Source: a bacterium (GTDB lineage: Bacteria > Campylobacterota > Campylobacteria > Campylobacterales > Sulfurimonadaceae). From it: DNA of 64,000 nucleotides. The stretch is taken from NCBI GenBank assembly GCA_018825665.1, contig JAHJEG010000005.1, positions 1 through 64,000 of the forward strand, in the 5' to 3' direction. Below the pieces are notes generated by a model. It worked only from the letters and a program-made list of their open reading frames with translations. It was not told where the DNA came from and did not search any database. Position numbers and translations under genes: made by a program. Shown in pieces: positions 25,297-33,114 of this stretch. How positions within the stretch are numbered: the first letter of the stretch is position 1; each line of letters begins with the position of its first letter.

Positions 25297-25298
25297 TC

Positions 25299-25323
25299 TT
25301 GTATGCCCTTTACGGGTGTACAA
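25299..25323 (+). terminator. Hairpin after short HPF gene
   Basis: TTGTATGCCC, loop TTTAC, GGGTGTACAA: a 10-pair stem with two G-U pairs just after the stop codon. There is no T tract, so termination strength is doubtful. Confidence 0.4.
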
Positions 25324-25357
25324 ATATCTCTTCAATCCCCCTTCTTAGGAAATATTT

Positions 25358-25957
25358 TTGAAATATTTTGTTTTATTCTTTTTATTTTTAAATTTAACTG
25401 CACAGGATGAGTATTCATTTAGAGCTGCGTACGGTAAGGTTACCGAGAGTGACTTTGGCGAAGTTCTAACCGGATATATACAGCCTCATCCTTATGACCT
25501 GAGAGTTTTGGCTCTTGATGGGGGGTATCTTTTAAAAGAAAACAGTTTTGATATGCCCATAGACGTATATTTAAAAGTCGGATTGAGCGTTTTTGATGAG
25601 GGGGGTAATCAGGATGATGTTTTTGAGGGTACCTTGTATTTTAAATTTTACTGGAATATTGATTTTTTGGATAACAAAGCCAGAATCGGTTTTGGAGAAG
25701 GAGTTTCCTATACAAACTCCATTCTATATACTGAATATCTTGAAGCACTGCCAAAGAATGGGAATAATTCAAAGTATTTGAACTATATAGACTTTAGTTT
25801 GGATTTGGATGCCGGAAGGCTGTTCCGATACAAGCCGCTTTATGAGACTTTTATGGGCTTTGGGGTAAAACACAGGTCCGGAGTGTATGGTTTAATAAAC
25901 AATGTAAAAAAAGGCGGATCAAACTATATCTGCTTTTATGTAGAAACAAATTTTTAA
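25358..25957 (+). CDS. Probable outer-membrane beta-barrel protein, unknown function
   Basis: A 199-residue exported protein: signal peptide (MKYFVLFFLFLNLTAQ) and alternating hydrophobic strands ending with an aromatic F (YICFYVETNF), typical of a small outer-membrane barrel. The segment FGVKHRSGVYGLI loosely recalls the His/Ser region of lipid A deacylase-like barrels (PagL), but a full catalytic triad is not evident. The start is TTG 25358 preceded by TTAGGA. Confidence 0.65.
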   Translation: MKYFVLFFLFLNLTAQDEYSFRAAYGKVTESDFGEVLTGYIQPHPYDLRVLALDGGYLLKENSFDMPIDVYLKVGLSVFDEGGNQDDVFEGTLYFKFYWNIDFLDNKARIGFGEGVSYTNSILYTEYLEALPKNGNNSKYLNYIDFSLDLDAGRLFRYKPLYETFMGFGVKHRSGVYGLINNVKKGGSNYICFYVETNF

Positions 25958-25970
25958 CGAGTCATACAAA

Positions 25971-26086
25971 GGAATTTGCAAAGGAATTTACTTCCTTTGC
26001 AGGGGAGAATATTTCTCTTGCCGATAGGCAAAGCTTTAGTGAGAGGAATTTGCAAAGGAATTTACTTCCTTTGAAAAGGAGAATAT
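25971..26086 (+). repeat. Tandemly duplicated hairpin leader of hemJ
   Basis: Two 42-base copies (25971-26012 and 26045-26086) with three mismatches, 74 bases apart. Each contains a perfect 8- or 9-pair hairpin (CAAAGGAA, TTTAC, TTCCTTTG) followed by GGAGAATAT. In the second copy AAAAGGAG is the hemJ ribosome site. The 3' hairpin arm TTCCTTT could pair either with the upstream AAAGGAA or with this Shine-Dalgarno. Confidence 0.75.
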
Positions 26087-26090
26087 AATA

Positions 26091-26537
26091 ATGTACGATT
26101 GGATTGTTTGGTTTCATATAATATCTTTGATATCTTGGTTCGCGGTTTTGTTTTACATGCCGAGACTTTTTGTTTATCATGCAGAAAATGCTGATAATGC
26201 CGGATTTATTGAAGTTGTAAAAGTGATGGAGTTTAAAATTTATCAATATATTGGTGTTCCTGCCATGTGGGCAACTGTTATAAGCGGTGTTGCCTTGATA
26301 TTTTTATCTACTTCGCATTATGGCGGAGTGAATATTTTATCTACAGGCGGTTGGCTGCATGCCAAAATATTTTTTGTAGTCTTGTTGATGGCTTACTTTT
26401 TTTCTCTTGGTACTATTAGAAAGAAACTGCTTAAAGATGCCTGTGTAAAAAGCGGAAAATTTTTCAGGTTTTACAATGAGATACCGACAATATTATTAAT
26501 GATAATTATTGCGATGGTTATGATTAGACCGTTTTAA
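26091..26537 (+). CDS. hemJ: Protoporphyrinogen oxidase HemJ
   Basis: A 148-residue integral membrane protein with four helices, oxidising protoporphyrinogen IX in haem synthesis. Family features: WIVWFHIISLISWFAVLFYMPRLFVYH with conserved His, and the ending IPTILLMIIIAMVMIRPF. The ribosome site AAAAGGAG lies in a duplicated hairpin leader. The stop lies in the loop of an intrinsic terminator. Confidence 0.92.
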   Translation: MYDWIVWFHIISLISWFAVLFYMPRLFVYHAENADNAGFIEVVKVMEFKIYQYIGVPAMWATVISGVALIFLSTSHYGGVNILSTGGWLHAKIFFVVLLMAYFFSLGTIRKKLLKDACVKSGKFFRFYNEIPTILLMIIIAMVMIRPF

Positions 26538-26551
26538 TACGGTCTATTTTT
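26525..26551 (+). terminator. Intrinsic terminator of hemJ
   Basis: TAGACCG (26525-26531), an 8-base loop, CGGTCTA (26540-26546), then TTTTT. The stop codons of both hemJ and the convergent der gene lie within it. Confidence 0.8.
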
Positions 26552-28019
26552 CCCCTCTTTTTTTCGCCTTAAAGAGTACAGGTGTTCCGCTAAAATTAAA
26601 AGCTTCACGAAGTTTATTTGTCAAGTATCTTCTGTATGTAAAATGAAGTCCTCGAGGTTTATTCATAACAATAGCTATTTTTGGAGGTCTTGTCTCATAT
26701 TGCGTCGCATAATATATACGGATTACTTGACCGCTCATACTCGGTAGCTGGTGGCGTCTAAGAGCTTTTTCCATCACTTCATTGAGTTTGGAAGTTGGTA
26801 TTCTTTGAGAATAGTTGTCGTTTATCTCCAAAATCATGTCGTGAAGCTTATCTACTCTTTGGTGTGATTTTGCCGAGAGTGTTATAATAGGCGCATATGC
26901 CAGAAACTTAAATCTGTCTCTGACCTCTTTAATAATTTTGTCATGCTCATCTTTTTTAGAGATATCCCACTTGTTCAAAACGATGATGGAAGCCAGTCTG
27001 TTGCTGTCAACGAGTCCTGCAATCTTCTCGTCAAGATCTAAAAAAGGCTCACTTGCATCTAAGACTATTAGAGCCATATTCGCATTTTCAAGCATCTCTG
27101 TGGTTCTCATAAGAGCATATTTTTCTATGCCGAGTATCTTGCCTCTGCGTCTTAGACCTGCCGTGTCAACAAAGGTAAGTTGTTTTCCTTTATAGTCAAT
27201 CGTCTCATCAATAGGATCGATAGTCGTTCCTGCAACACTGCTGACCACGGATCTTTCTTCGCCTAAAAGGGCATTTAAAAGTGAGCTTTTTCCAACATTT
27301 GTGCGGCCGATTATTGCTATTTTAATGTGATTGACATCATTTTCATCAAATTCTTTTATTAGATCGTTCTGGGCAAATATTGAATTGTCTTCTACTTCAT
27401 CCTCATCTTCGTCTGTATAAAAGAAACCATCATCCTCTTCATCATGCGCGTATTGTGCAAAGTAGTCGTCATCAATTTCAGGTTCAATAACCTCGATTTC
27501 CTCTTCTTCATCTACTTCTTTGATGATATCGCTCTCAGGAATTTTATCATAGAGCCAATCCATAAGCTCTACCGTATTTCTATTGTGAGCTACAGAGATT
27601 CCAAAAATCGCATCTGTTCCAAACTCATAATAGTCCCACAGGTTCTCTTTCATCTTATCATTATCTATTTTATTCACTACAAGGGCTATATCTTTTCCCA
27701 TGGTCTGGAGTTCATAAAAGAGTTTTTTATCCTCATCTTCAGGAATCCCCTTTCCATCAACCATATATAAAATTATGTCGGCTTTGTATGCGGCTTTGAG
27801 TGACATCTCTTTTATCTTGTCAAAAAGCTCACACCCCTTGTCCAGTCCGCCGGTATCAAGCAGCTCAACTTGCTTGTTAAGTATGATTGCATTTTTTCTT
27901 TTAACATCTCTGGTTGTTCCGGCCAGATCAGATGTAATAGCATCTCTTTTTTTTACCAAACGGTTAAAAAGTGAGCTTTTACCGACATTAGGACGACCAA
28001 TAATTGCAATTTTTTTCAT
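26544..28019 (-). CDS. der: Ribosome-associated GTPase Der (EngA)
   Basis: A 491-residue double-Era GTPase required for 50S maturation. Two G domains: first P-loop GRPNVGKSSLFN at residues 7-18, second GRTNVGKSSLLN near 237-248, each with NKxD (NKID, NKWD), then the KH-like C-terminus (GLHFTYRRYLTNKLREAF). The linker between the domains is long and very acidic (about residues 165-225). Confidence 0.96.
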   Translation of the reverse strand: MKKIAIIGRPNVGKSSLFNRLVKKRDAITSDLAGTTRDVKRKNAIILNKQVELLDTGGLDKGCELFDKIKEMSLKAAYKADIILYMVDGKGIPEDEDKKLFYELQTMGKDIALVVNKIDNDKMKENLWDYYEFGTDAIFGISVAHNRNTVELMDWLYDKIPESDIIKEVDEEEEIEVIEPEIDDDYFAQYAHDEEDDGFFYTDEDEDEVEDNSIFAQNDLIKEFDENDVNHIKIAIIGRTNVGKSSLLNALLGEERSVVSSVAGTTIDPIDETIDYKGKQLTFVDTAGLRRRGKILGIEKYALMRTTEMLENANMALIVLDASEPFLDLDEKIAGLVDSNRLASIIVLNKWDISKKDEHDKIIKEVRDRFKFLAYAPIITLSAKSHQRVDKLHDMILEINDNYSQRIPTSKLNEVMEKALRRHQLPSMSGQVIRIYYATQYETRPPKIAIVMNKPRGLHFTYRRYLTNKLREAFNFSGTPVLFKAKKRGEK

Positions 28020-28124
28020 GATTTGCCTTGTGATTTGAGTGTGTACTTTATAGAAGTGTTCTAAAAATGTTTATTATTAAACGGAATTATATCAAAATAA
28101 GTGAAGTTTATAAGAGGTTTTTAT

Positions 28125-28148
28125 AAATTCTCTCAGGAGAGAGAATTT
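28125..28148 (-). terminator. Hairpin at the end of the lipoprotein operon
   Basis: AAATTCTCTC (28125-28134), loop AGGA, GAGAGAATTT (28139-28148): perfect 10-pair stem touching the stop codon of the last lipoprotein gene. The T run on the minus strand is short. Confidence 0.5.
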
Positions 28149-28555
28149 TAATCCAGAACCATCCATACGAAAAATTCCTGGCTCATTGGATCTTGCCAGA
28201 TCTCTTCTATATGCGCGGTGATGGTGTTGTTGGCAGTATAGTCGCTTTTGACGTCCAATGAAGAGCTTGCTCTGTCATTTACGACTTGAACTTCCTTCTC
28301 CATACGGAGGTTTACTTTTACACCCTGCTGCAGGGTTAATTCATCCAAGGCACGGGTAATCGCTAATTTTCTTTGATAAGCCAGACCCTTATAGTGTCTA
28401 TAAGCAGTCCCAACGGCACCGATTTTCCCATTTTGACTTGGCTTCATTATCCAAGAGGGCTGATCGAACTTTGAGTTTTTTTCTTTAACAGGCTGAGTGT
28501 TGCAGCCTGTTAAAACTAACAAAGCGAGAATAATAGAGGTAAAAATTAACTTCAT
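28148..28555 (-). CDS. Small lipoprotein of the LPP20 group
   Basis: A 135-residue lipoprotein: signal with lipobox LVLTGC and mature Cys18. The body contains the GAVGTAYRHYKG and AITRALDEL pattern typical of the LPP20 fold (compare GVGVAAKSAAG in the next gene), which includes a small alpha/beta domain. Its ATG overlaps the preceding stop by one base. Function unknown; in H. pylori a similar group of lipoproteins surrounds lpp20. Confidence 0.8.
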   Translation of the reverse strand: MKLIFTSIILALLVLTGCNTQPVKEKNSKFDQPSWIMKPSQNGKIGAVGTAYRHYKGLAYQRKLAITRALDELTLQQGVKVNLRMEKEVQVVNDRASSSLDVKSDYTANNTITAHIEEIWQDPMSQEFFVWMVLD

Positions 28556-29133
28556 TATTCAGTTGGAAATTCTTTTTCAAGACCTTCTAAAGCATTTTTT
28601 GATTGAAATTGTTGCCATAAAGCCTGATCGTTTTTGAAGCTAGTCTTAACGGCAGCTTTTACCTCACTGTTTACTGTTGCTTCAGGAACAGTCACTAAAA
28701 GGTAAAGAGCACCTGATGGTGCAGTCCATGCATCTATAGCCTTTGAACCCTGAAGGTCGATTTTAGCTACCTGCTTGGAAACGGCAGTAGTTACCTGGTC
28801 AACAGTTTCCTGATCTCCTGCACCTGTAGCACGAGTGAAGGTCTCTACCTTGTCTTTTACCTGAGATTTGATTTGCTGAGCTAAGTCAGAACGGCCGTTA
28901 GCAGTTGCAACTCTTCTCATATGACCCATGCCAGCAGCACTTTTAGCAGCAACACCTACACCGGCATAAGCACCCTCGGCCATAGGCACACAAGTCCAAG
29001 TAGGAGCTAATGTATTTTCTTGTTTACAACGAAAATCTGCTTCCTCTTTTTTTGGTTCCGGCGCCGCACCACATCCGGAAATACCTGCAGCAATTAAGCC
29101 TGCTAAAGCAATTGATGAAATAGTTTTGATCAT
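28555..29133 (-). CDS. LPP20-family lipoprotein
   Basis: A 192-residue lipoprotein with lipobox AGISGC and the LPP20 features GAYAGVGVAAKSAAGMGHMRRVATANGRSDLAQQI, with two extra cysteines (RCKQ, WTC) after the lipid anchor. LPP20 is an outer-membrane or surface antigen in H. pylori with no settled biochemical role. Preceded by an AGGAGA-type site before ATG 29133. Middle member of a three-lipoprotein set. Confidence 0.85.
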   Translation of the reverse strand: MIKTISSIALAGLIAAGISGCGAAPEPKKEEADFRCKQENTLAPTWTCVPMAEGAYAGVGVAAKSAAGMGHMRRVATANGRSDLAQQIKSQVKDKVETFTRATGAGDQETVDQVTTAVSKQVAKIDLQGSKAIDAWTAPSGALYLLVTVPEATVNSEVKAAVKTSFKNDQALWQQFQSKNALEGLEKEFPTE

Positions 29134-29205
29134 TTTAGATCTCCTTGTTTTTTTATTGATTAAATTATACTTAGATAATCTTAATTAATATTTATTAACT
29201 AACTT

Positions 29206-30195
29206 TTATTTTGCCACTTTGAGCCCGATAAAATCAAATATGCCAAGTTTTTGAATTTTTGATTTTGTATGGAGAGCCGATTGTTCTTTGGCTTCTTTGT
29301 AATCTTTTCTTGATTTGCCTATAAAGGTGTGTTGTCTAAAGGCTATTTCATTTTTGTCTCTGTCATAAGTGGTAAGCTTGAGTAGGCTTTTTGACTGCAT
29401 AAAGCTGTAATCTATGGAGTCTTCAGTTATTGAAGTCACAAGAATTTTTAAGGATTCTTTACTCTTGGGTTTGTTGCTGATACCCAATCCCTCGCCTTGC
29501 AAAGAGGACTTGATACTGTGAACAAAAGGGATGGAATTTGCATCGCTTAATACGTAAAAGCTTATTTCAGATTTGAGTTTAGCATAGGAGTCTTTGATAT
29601 TTTTCAATAGTTCAAATTCATCGCCTGCGCTGTAAGTTGTTATAGTCAACTCTTTGAGCTGTGCGTATGAGGCAAGTTCTGCGTACTGCTTTGCCAAGGG
29701 CTTTAGAGTAATAAACCTTTGTATCGCAATCTCATCTTTTTGTTTGTCATAGTCCTTTTGAAGAGTCAGAAATTTTTCTTCCGAAATTGTTTTTATATTT
29801 TCAAATACGGCTTTTTTTGAGAGCTTTACCAAAACAAAGCTTTTGCCCTGAAATGTTTCTGCTTTTTCAATTTTTATATTTCTCATGGAAAGAGTCTTGC
29901 AGAGATGTTCATTCGATTTGAGCAGTGCGGATAAGGTTTCATCATCCGTAAATCCGAGTCTGTGTTTAGGAGTTTGAAATTTTGCGTTTAATTCTGCTAT
30001 TAACATCTTTCTTAATGAATAAATCGCAATATTTTTGGCTTTTTGGGTGTCTTCTCCTGCTCCGACAGCATAAAAGAATTCGTAATGCTGCGGAGGTGCT
30101 ATAAACCAATCAGGCAGAGTCTTAGGCGCCGGCGCTGTACTGCACCCTGCAAATAGGGCTATGATAAATGCGAAGAGTATATTTTTATACAGCAT
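29206..30195 (-). CDS. Large LPP20-like lipoprotein, 329 residues
   Basis: Lipobox LFAGC with mature Cys18, then LPDWFIAPP and FFYAVGAGEDTQKAKNIAIYSL, the same N-terminal module as LPP20 proteins, followed by about 200 residues of unrecognised sequence. The start overlaps the upstream mscS end by 11 bases. The order mscS, large lipoprotein, LPP20, small lipoprotein suggests an envelope operon resembling HP1454-HP1457. Confidence 0.78.
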   Translation of the reverse strand: MLYKNILFAFIIALFAGCSTAPAPKTLPDWFIAPPQHYEFFYAVGAGEDTQKAKNIAIYSLRKMLIAELNAKFQTPKHRLGFTDDETLSALLKSNEHLCKTLSMRNIKIEKAETFQGKSFVLVKLSKKAVFENIKTISEEKFLTLQKDYDKQKDEIAIQRFITLKPLAKQYAELASYAQLKELTITTYSAGDEFELLKNIKDSYAKLKSEISFYVLSDANSIPFVHSIKSSLQGEGLGISNKPKSKESLKILVTSITEDSIDYSFMQSKSLLKLTTYDRDKNEIAFRQHTFIGKSRKDYKEAKEQSALHTKSKIQKLGIFDFIGLKVAK

Positions 30196-31378
30196 TTTCT
30201 GTACTTTTTGATTCGTTTTGTTCTATGTAGATGGATTGGGACGGGAATGCGAAAGAGGCACCGTTTGTCTCAATGATTTTCATAAACTCCAGATAGATAC
30301 GTTCTTTGACCTGCATATGCTCTCCCCAGACAGTTGTCTTGGTAAAGAAATAGCAGAATATCTCAAGGGAACTTTGGGCAAAATCACTGAAGTATACATG
30401 AATTGTGGTCTGATCAATATCCGCATCGTTTTTCAAGAGTTCTCTTATATCGCTTAGTATATTTTGCATCTGCGTTGATGTCGTGGAGTATGTGACGCCA
30501 AGAGAAAGTTTTATTCTTCTTCTGTCCATCTTGGACCAGTTGAGGATGGCAGAGTCAGCCAGATTTCCATTTGGCACACTGACTAAAGCTTGTGCAAAGG
30601 TTCTGACCTTTGTCGAACGCATCCCTATGTCTTCAATCGTGCCCTCCACATCGGGTGTATGAATCCAGTCCCCCACTTTAAAAGGAGCATCCGTAAAAAT
30701 CATAATGGAGCCGAAGATATGTCTGGCTGAATCTTTGGCAGCTAGGGCAATAGCCATGCCCACAAGACCAAGAGAGGCCAAAAGCCCGCCTATATTGTAC
30801 CCCCATGTCTGAAGAAGAACTATAAAGGTCACCAGGACAACAATCACTTTTACGATGGTTACCGAGAGCTTGACGAATGTGTCCCTCATATCCAAAATAC
30901 CGTCATCCCATAACTGTATATATGATTCATGTACAAAGTCGACCAAAAGAATCAGAGCCCAGCTTATAAGCAGGGTATTCATGGAACCGTTGAGTGTAAA
31001 ATATAATTTATCCGTAGATTCCGAAAATTCCAGAATGCTGTAAGAAGCGCTGAATCCTATAAGCAGGATTTTCCACATAAGCGGTTTGTAAAAAATACGA
31101 AAAAATTTATGACCGAGTTTTGGATAAAACTTTTTGGATATTTTTGTGATGAAATATTCTGATATCTTTATGAATTGAATTCGAAACAAGTAGATCAGGG
31201 TAAAGATAAGGACTGCACCCAAGCAGTCTGCCAAGCTGTTGCTGAATATTTTAAAATCTAGGATATTTTGAATGTATTGAGGAGTTTCAATCCACTCAGA
31301 GATAAAGGCACTCAAAGAATTAAATGATTTATTTGTGATATTTTCTATAGTTGCCGCATCGTTTACTGCTTCTTGCAT
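30185..31378 (-). CDS. MscS-family mechanosensitive channel
   Basis: A 397-residue channel with an extended N-terminal membrane region (three or four helices, residues about 45-190) before the pore-lining TM3 (GLLASLGLVGMAIALAAKDSARHIFGS) and the beta domain (FKVGDWIHTPDVEGTIEDIGMRSTKVRT). It releases solutes on hypo-osmotic shock. Overlaps the following lipoprotein gene by 11 bases; divergent from the phosphoribosyltransferase gene. Confidence 0.93.
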   Translation of the reverse strand: MQEAVNDAATIENITNKSFNSLSAFISEWIETPQYIQNILDFKIFSNSLADCLGAVLIFTLIYLFRIQFIKISEYFITKISKKFYPKLGHKFFRIFYKPLMWKILLIGFSASYSILEFSESTDKLYFTLNGSMNTLLISWALILLVDFVHESYIQLWDDGILDMRDTFVKLSVTIVKVIVVLVTFIVLLQTWGYNIGGLLASLGLVGMAIALAAKDSARHIFGSIMIFTDAPFKVGDWIHTPDVEGTIEDIGMRSTKVRTFAQALVSVPNGNLADSAILNWSKMDRRRIKLSLGVTYSTTSTQMQNILSDIRELLKNDADIDQTTIHVYFSDFAQSSLEIFCYFFTKTTVWGEHMQVKERIYLEFMKIIETNGASFAFPSQSIYIEQNESKSTENAV

Positions 31379-31440
31379 AAATTTCCTCGCTCTTTTAATT
31401 AGAAATTATACCTGTGAAGTTTTAAATAACTGTTAATTGG

Positions 31441-31446
31441 TATAAT
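31441..31446 (+). promoter_or_regulatory. Extended -10 element for leaderless phosphoribosyltransferase gene
   Basis: TTGGTATAAT ends seven bases before ATG 31454, with no Shine-Dalgarno between. Confidence 0.6.
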
Positions 31447-31453
31447 TGCATTT

Positions 31454-31897
31454 ATGAAATATTATAGTTACGAAAATTTTAAAAACGATACAAATCAGTT
31501 GCTCAAACAGTTAAAAGAATTTAACCCAGAAGCAATAGTTAGCATAGCCAGAGGCGGTCTGACTCTTTCACATGCCGTGGCTGAAGGCTTAGATGTAAGG
31601 GATGTGCAGAGCATCAGAACAGAGCTGTATGACAAAACCGAAAAAAGGGAAAACCTTAGCATATACGGAGAATGTTCTTTTGGCGGGGTAAAAAGAGTTT
31701 TGGTCCTTGATGACATATCAGACAGCGGAGACACGCTCAAAGCCGTGATGAACCATCTGGCATGTGGATTTGAAGAGATAGAGTTCAGGTCCGCAACGCT
31801 TTTTTATAAAAAAACATCCGTATACGAACCGGATTTTTGGATCAATGAAGCCGATGACTGGATAGATTTTTTTTGGGAGAGAGATTTTAAGAGTTAG
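31454..31897 (+). CDS. Purine-type phosphoribosyltransferase (Gpt-like)
   Basis: A 147-residue type I phosphoribosyltransferase. The PRPP loop is VLVLDDISDSGDTL; SIARGGLTLSHAVAEGL is the first hood/substrate motif. The length and the pattern match small xanthine-guanine phosphoribosyltransferases of Campylobacterota, so purine salvage is likely, but the base is not certain. It appears to be leaderless. One CCACATGCC copy (inverse, 31759-31767) encodes part of LACGF. Convergent with the cytochrome gene (4-base overlap). Confidence 0.82.
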   Translation: MKYYSYENFKNDTNQLLKQLKEFNPEAIVSIARGGLTLSHAVAEGLDVRDVQSIRTELYDKTEKRENLSIYGECSFGGVKRVLVLDDISDSGDTLKAVMNHLACGFEEIEFRSATLFYKKTSVYEPDFWINEADDWIDFFWERDFKS

Positions 31898-32256
31898 TCG
31901 GCGTGATGTTCACTGCTGTTTTTAAAATCTGTTTCATAAATATATCCGGAAATCGTTCTTAGCGTCTCAATATCAAAGGCAAGTTCAGGCATAAGCCCGT
32001 GTTTTTCTATGGCTTCGAGCATTATGGACGTTTCCTCTTTTGGATGCAAGACCCAAGCAGACATATACTCCACGAAATCTTCCTTTTTGGGAAACGCCGA
32101 TATGTATTTGTCTCTAAAATACACAACCGAGGGAGCAGATACGGTCTTGTTCTCAAAATGGCAGGTTGTACAGTTGCCGTGAAAGAGCAGGGACCCCATC
32201 TCGTCCGCCTCTATATGGAGGATAAGTACAAAAAATACAAACAGAGCTTTTTTTAT
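31894..32256 (-). CDS. Monohaem c-type cytochrome with apparent ATA start
   Basis: The body (MGSLLFHGNCTTCHF to the end at 31894) has one CTTCH haem site and a distal Met (GLMPEL), a small class I-like cytochrome of about 100 residues. The first ATG/GTG/TTG (32199) would leave it without a signal peptide. Reading further upstream gives KKALFVFFVLILHIEADE, a good signal peptide, and the codon in the Met position is ATA (32256-32254), overlapping the TAA stop of the J-domain gene as ATAA. An ATG to ATA change, an AUA start, or start at CTG (32244) are the options. Confidence 0.7.
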   Translation of the reverse strand: MKKALFVFFVLILHIEADEMGSLLFHGNCTTCHFENKTVSAPSVVYFRDKYISAFPKKEDFVEYMSAWVLHPKEETSIMLEAIEKHGLMPELAFDIETLRTISGYIYETDFKNSSEHHAD

Positions 32257-33005
32257 TTTCTAACCTTTTTAATCATCTCATACGCCTGATTTATTTCTTG
32301 GGTCTTTGCCGTTGCTTCTTGCAGATACGCTTCGTCTTTGTTCTGTGATTTTATGATGTCGGGATGGTACTGTTTTACAAGTTTTCTATAGGCTTTTTTG
32401 ATTGTATCCATATCATCACTCTCGCTTACGCCCAAAAGCTTGTATGCATCATTGATATTTGCCTTTGGTTTTACGTTTTGCATTATCTTTTCAAACTGGT
32501 CAAATATCGCATGGTAGGCATTCGGGTCAAATTCAAAGGCTTCGGCGATAAGCATCAGGAGTTCATTTTCACTCTCGCTTACACTGCCATCAACAAATGC
32601 AAGCTGGATTAAAAAGCCCATAAACTGCTGCTGTTTTGTCTTGTCCCTTTTTATAGCCTGACCCAAAGTCCTGGCAATGGATTGGGCATTGTCCGTTCTT
32701 TCTTTTTCCTCGGCAAAGATCTCTTTTAAAATATCTTTTGTTTTATGAGGCTCCGGAAATACCGATGATATATCATCAAACATTATCCCTACGAGCTGAG
32801 CTTCAAGAGCATCGACCTTTCCATCAGCCTTTGCAACCTTGGCAACGAGGGCTACAAAGAGCCCCAGTTCGCTGTTTTTCAGCGATTCTTTTGAGACTGA
32901 AAAGTTTTTAAACGCTTCTTTTGAATATGCGGTATATTTTGAGTAGCTTTTAAAGATCCAGTAAAAAATTGCACCTAATATCGCAAAGAGTATTATATTT
33001 CCCAT
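32253..33005 (-). CDS. Membrane-anchored TerB/J-domain protein (DjlA-like)
   Basis: About 250 residues: N-terminal membrane helix (GNIILFAILGAIFYWIF), a TerB-like helical region (about 45-165) and a C-terminal J domain (about 180-250) with the HPD motif in KQYHPDI, which stimulates DnaK. Domain order matches DjlA. ATG 33005 is selected for its AAAGGAAAA ribosome site; longer versions with non-conserved N-termini are possible. The cytochrome frame overlaps its stop. Confidence 0.85.
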   Translation of the reverse strand: MGNIILFAILGAIFYWIFKSYSKYTAYSKEAFKNFSVSKESLKNSELGLFVALVAKVAKADGKVDALEAQLVGIMFDDISSVFPEPHKTKDILKEIFAEEKERTDNAQSIARTLGQAIKRDKTKQQQFMGFLIQLAFVDGSVSESENELLMLIAEAFEFDPNAYHAIFDQFEKIMQNVKPKANINDAYKLLGVSESDDMDTIKKAYRKLVKQYHPDIIKSQNKDEAYLQEATAKTQEINQAYEMIKKVRK

Positions 33006-33101
33006 GATTTTCCTTTTTTTAGTGATGCAATTATAGAAAGTTGAGGTTAACGGACAGGTAAAAGTATTCAATATCTTTGAATTTTATATTTTTCCTTTGG
33101 C

Positions 33102-33107
33102 TATAAT
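33102..33107 (+). promoter_or_regulatory. -10 element for leaderless DMT transporter gene
   Basis: TTTGGCTATAAT ends seven bases before ATG 33115. The frame is open to a TTG at 33097, but that lies inside the promoter. Confidence 0.55.
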
Positions 33108-33114
33108 TGCGCCT

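Noticed and set aside
25971-26073. The two hemJ leader copies as a CRISPR array
   Set aside because: Only two units are present, each containing its own hairpin and ribosome site, with no cas genes; a leader duplication explains it.
33097-33114. Earlier TTG start for the DMT transporter
   Set aside because: It lies inside the TATAAT promoter and adds a non-conserved MAIIAP extension.
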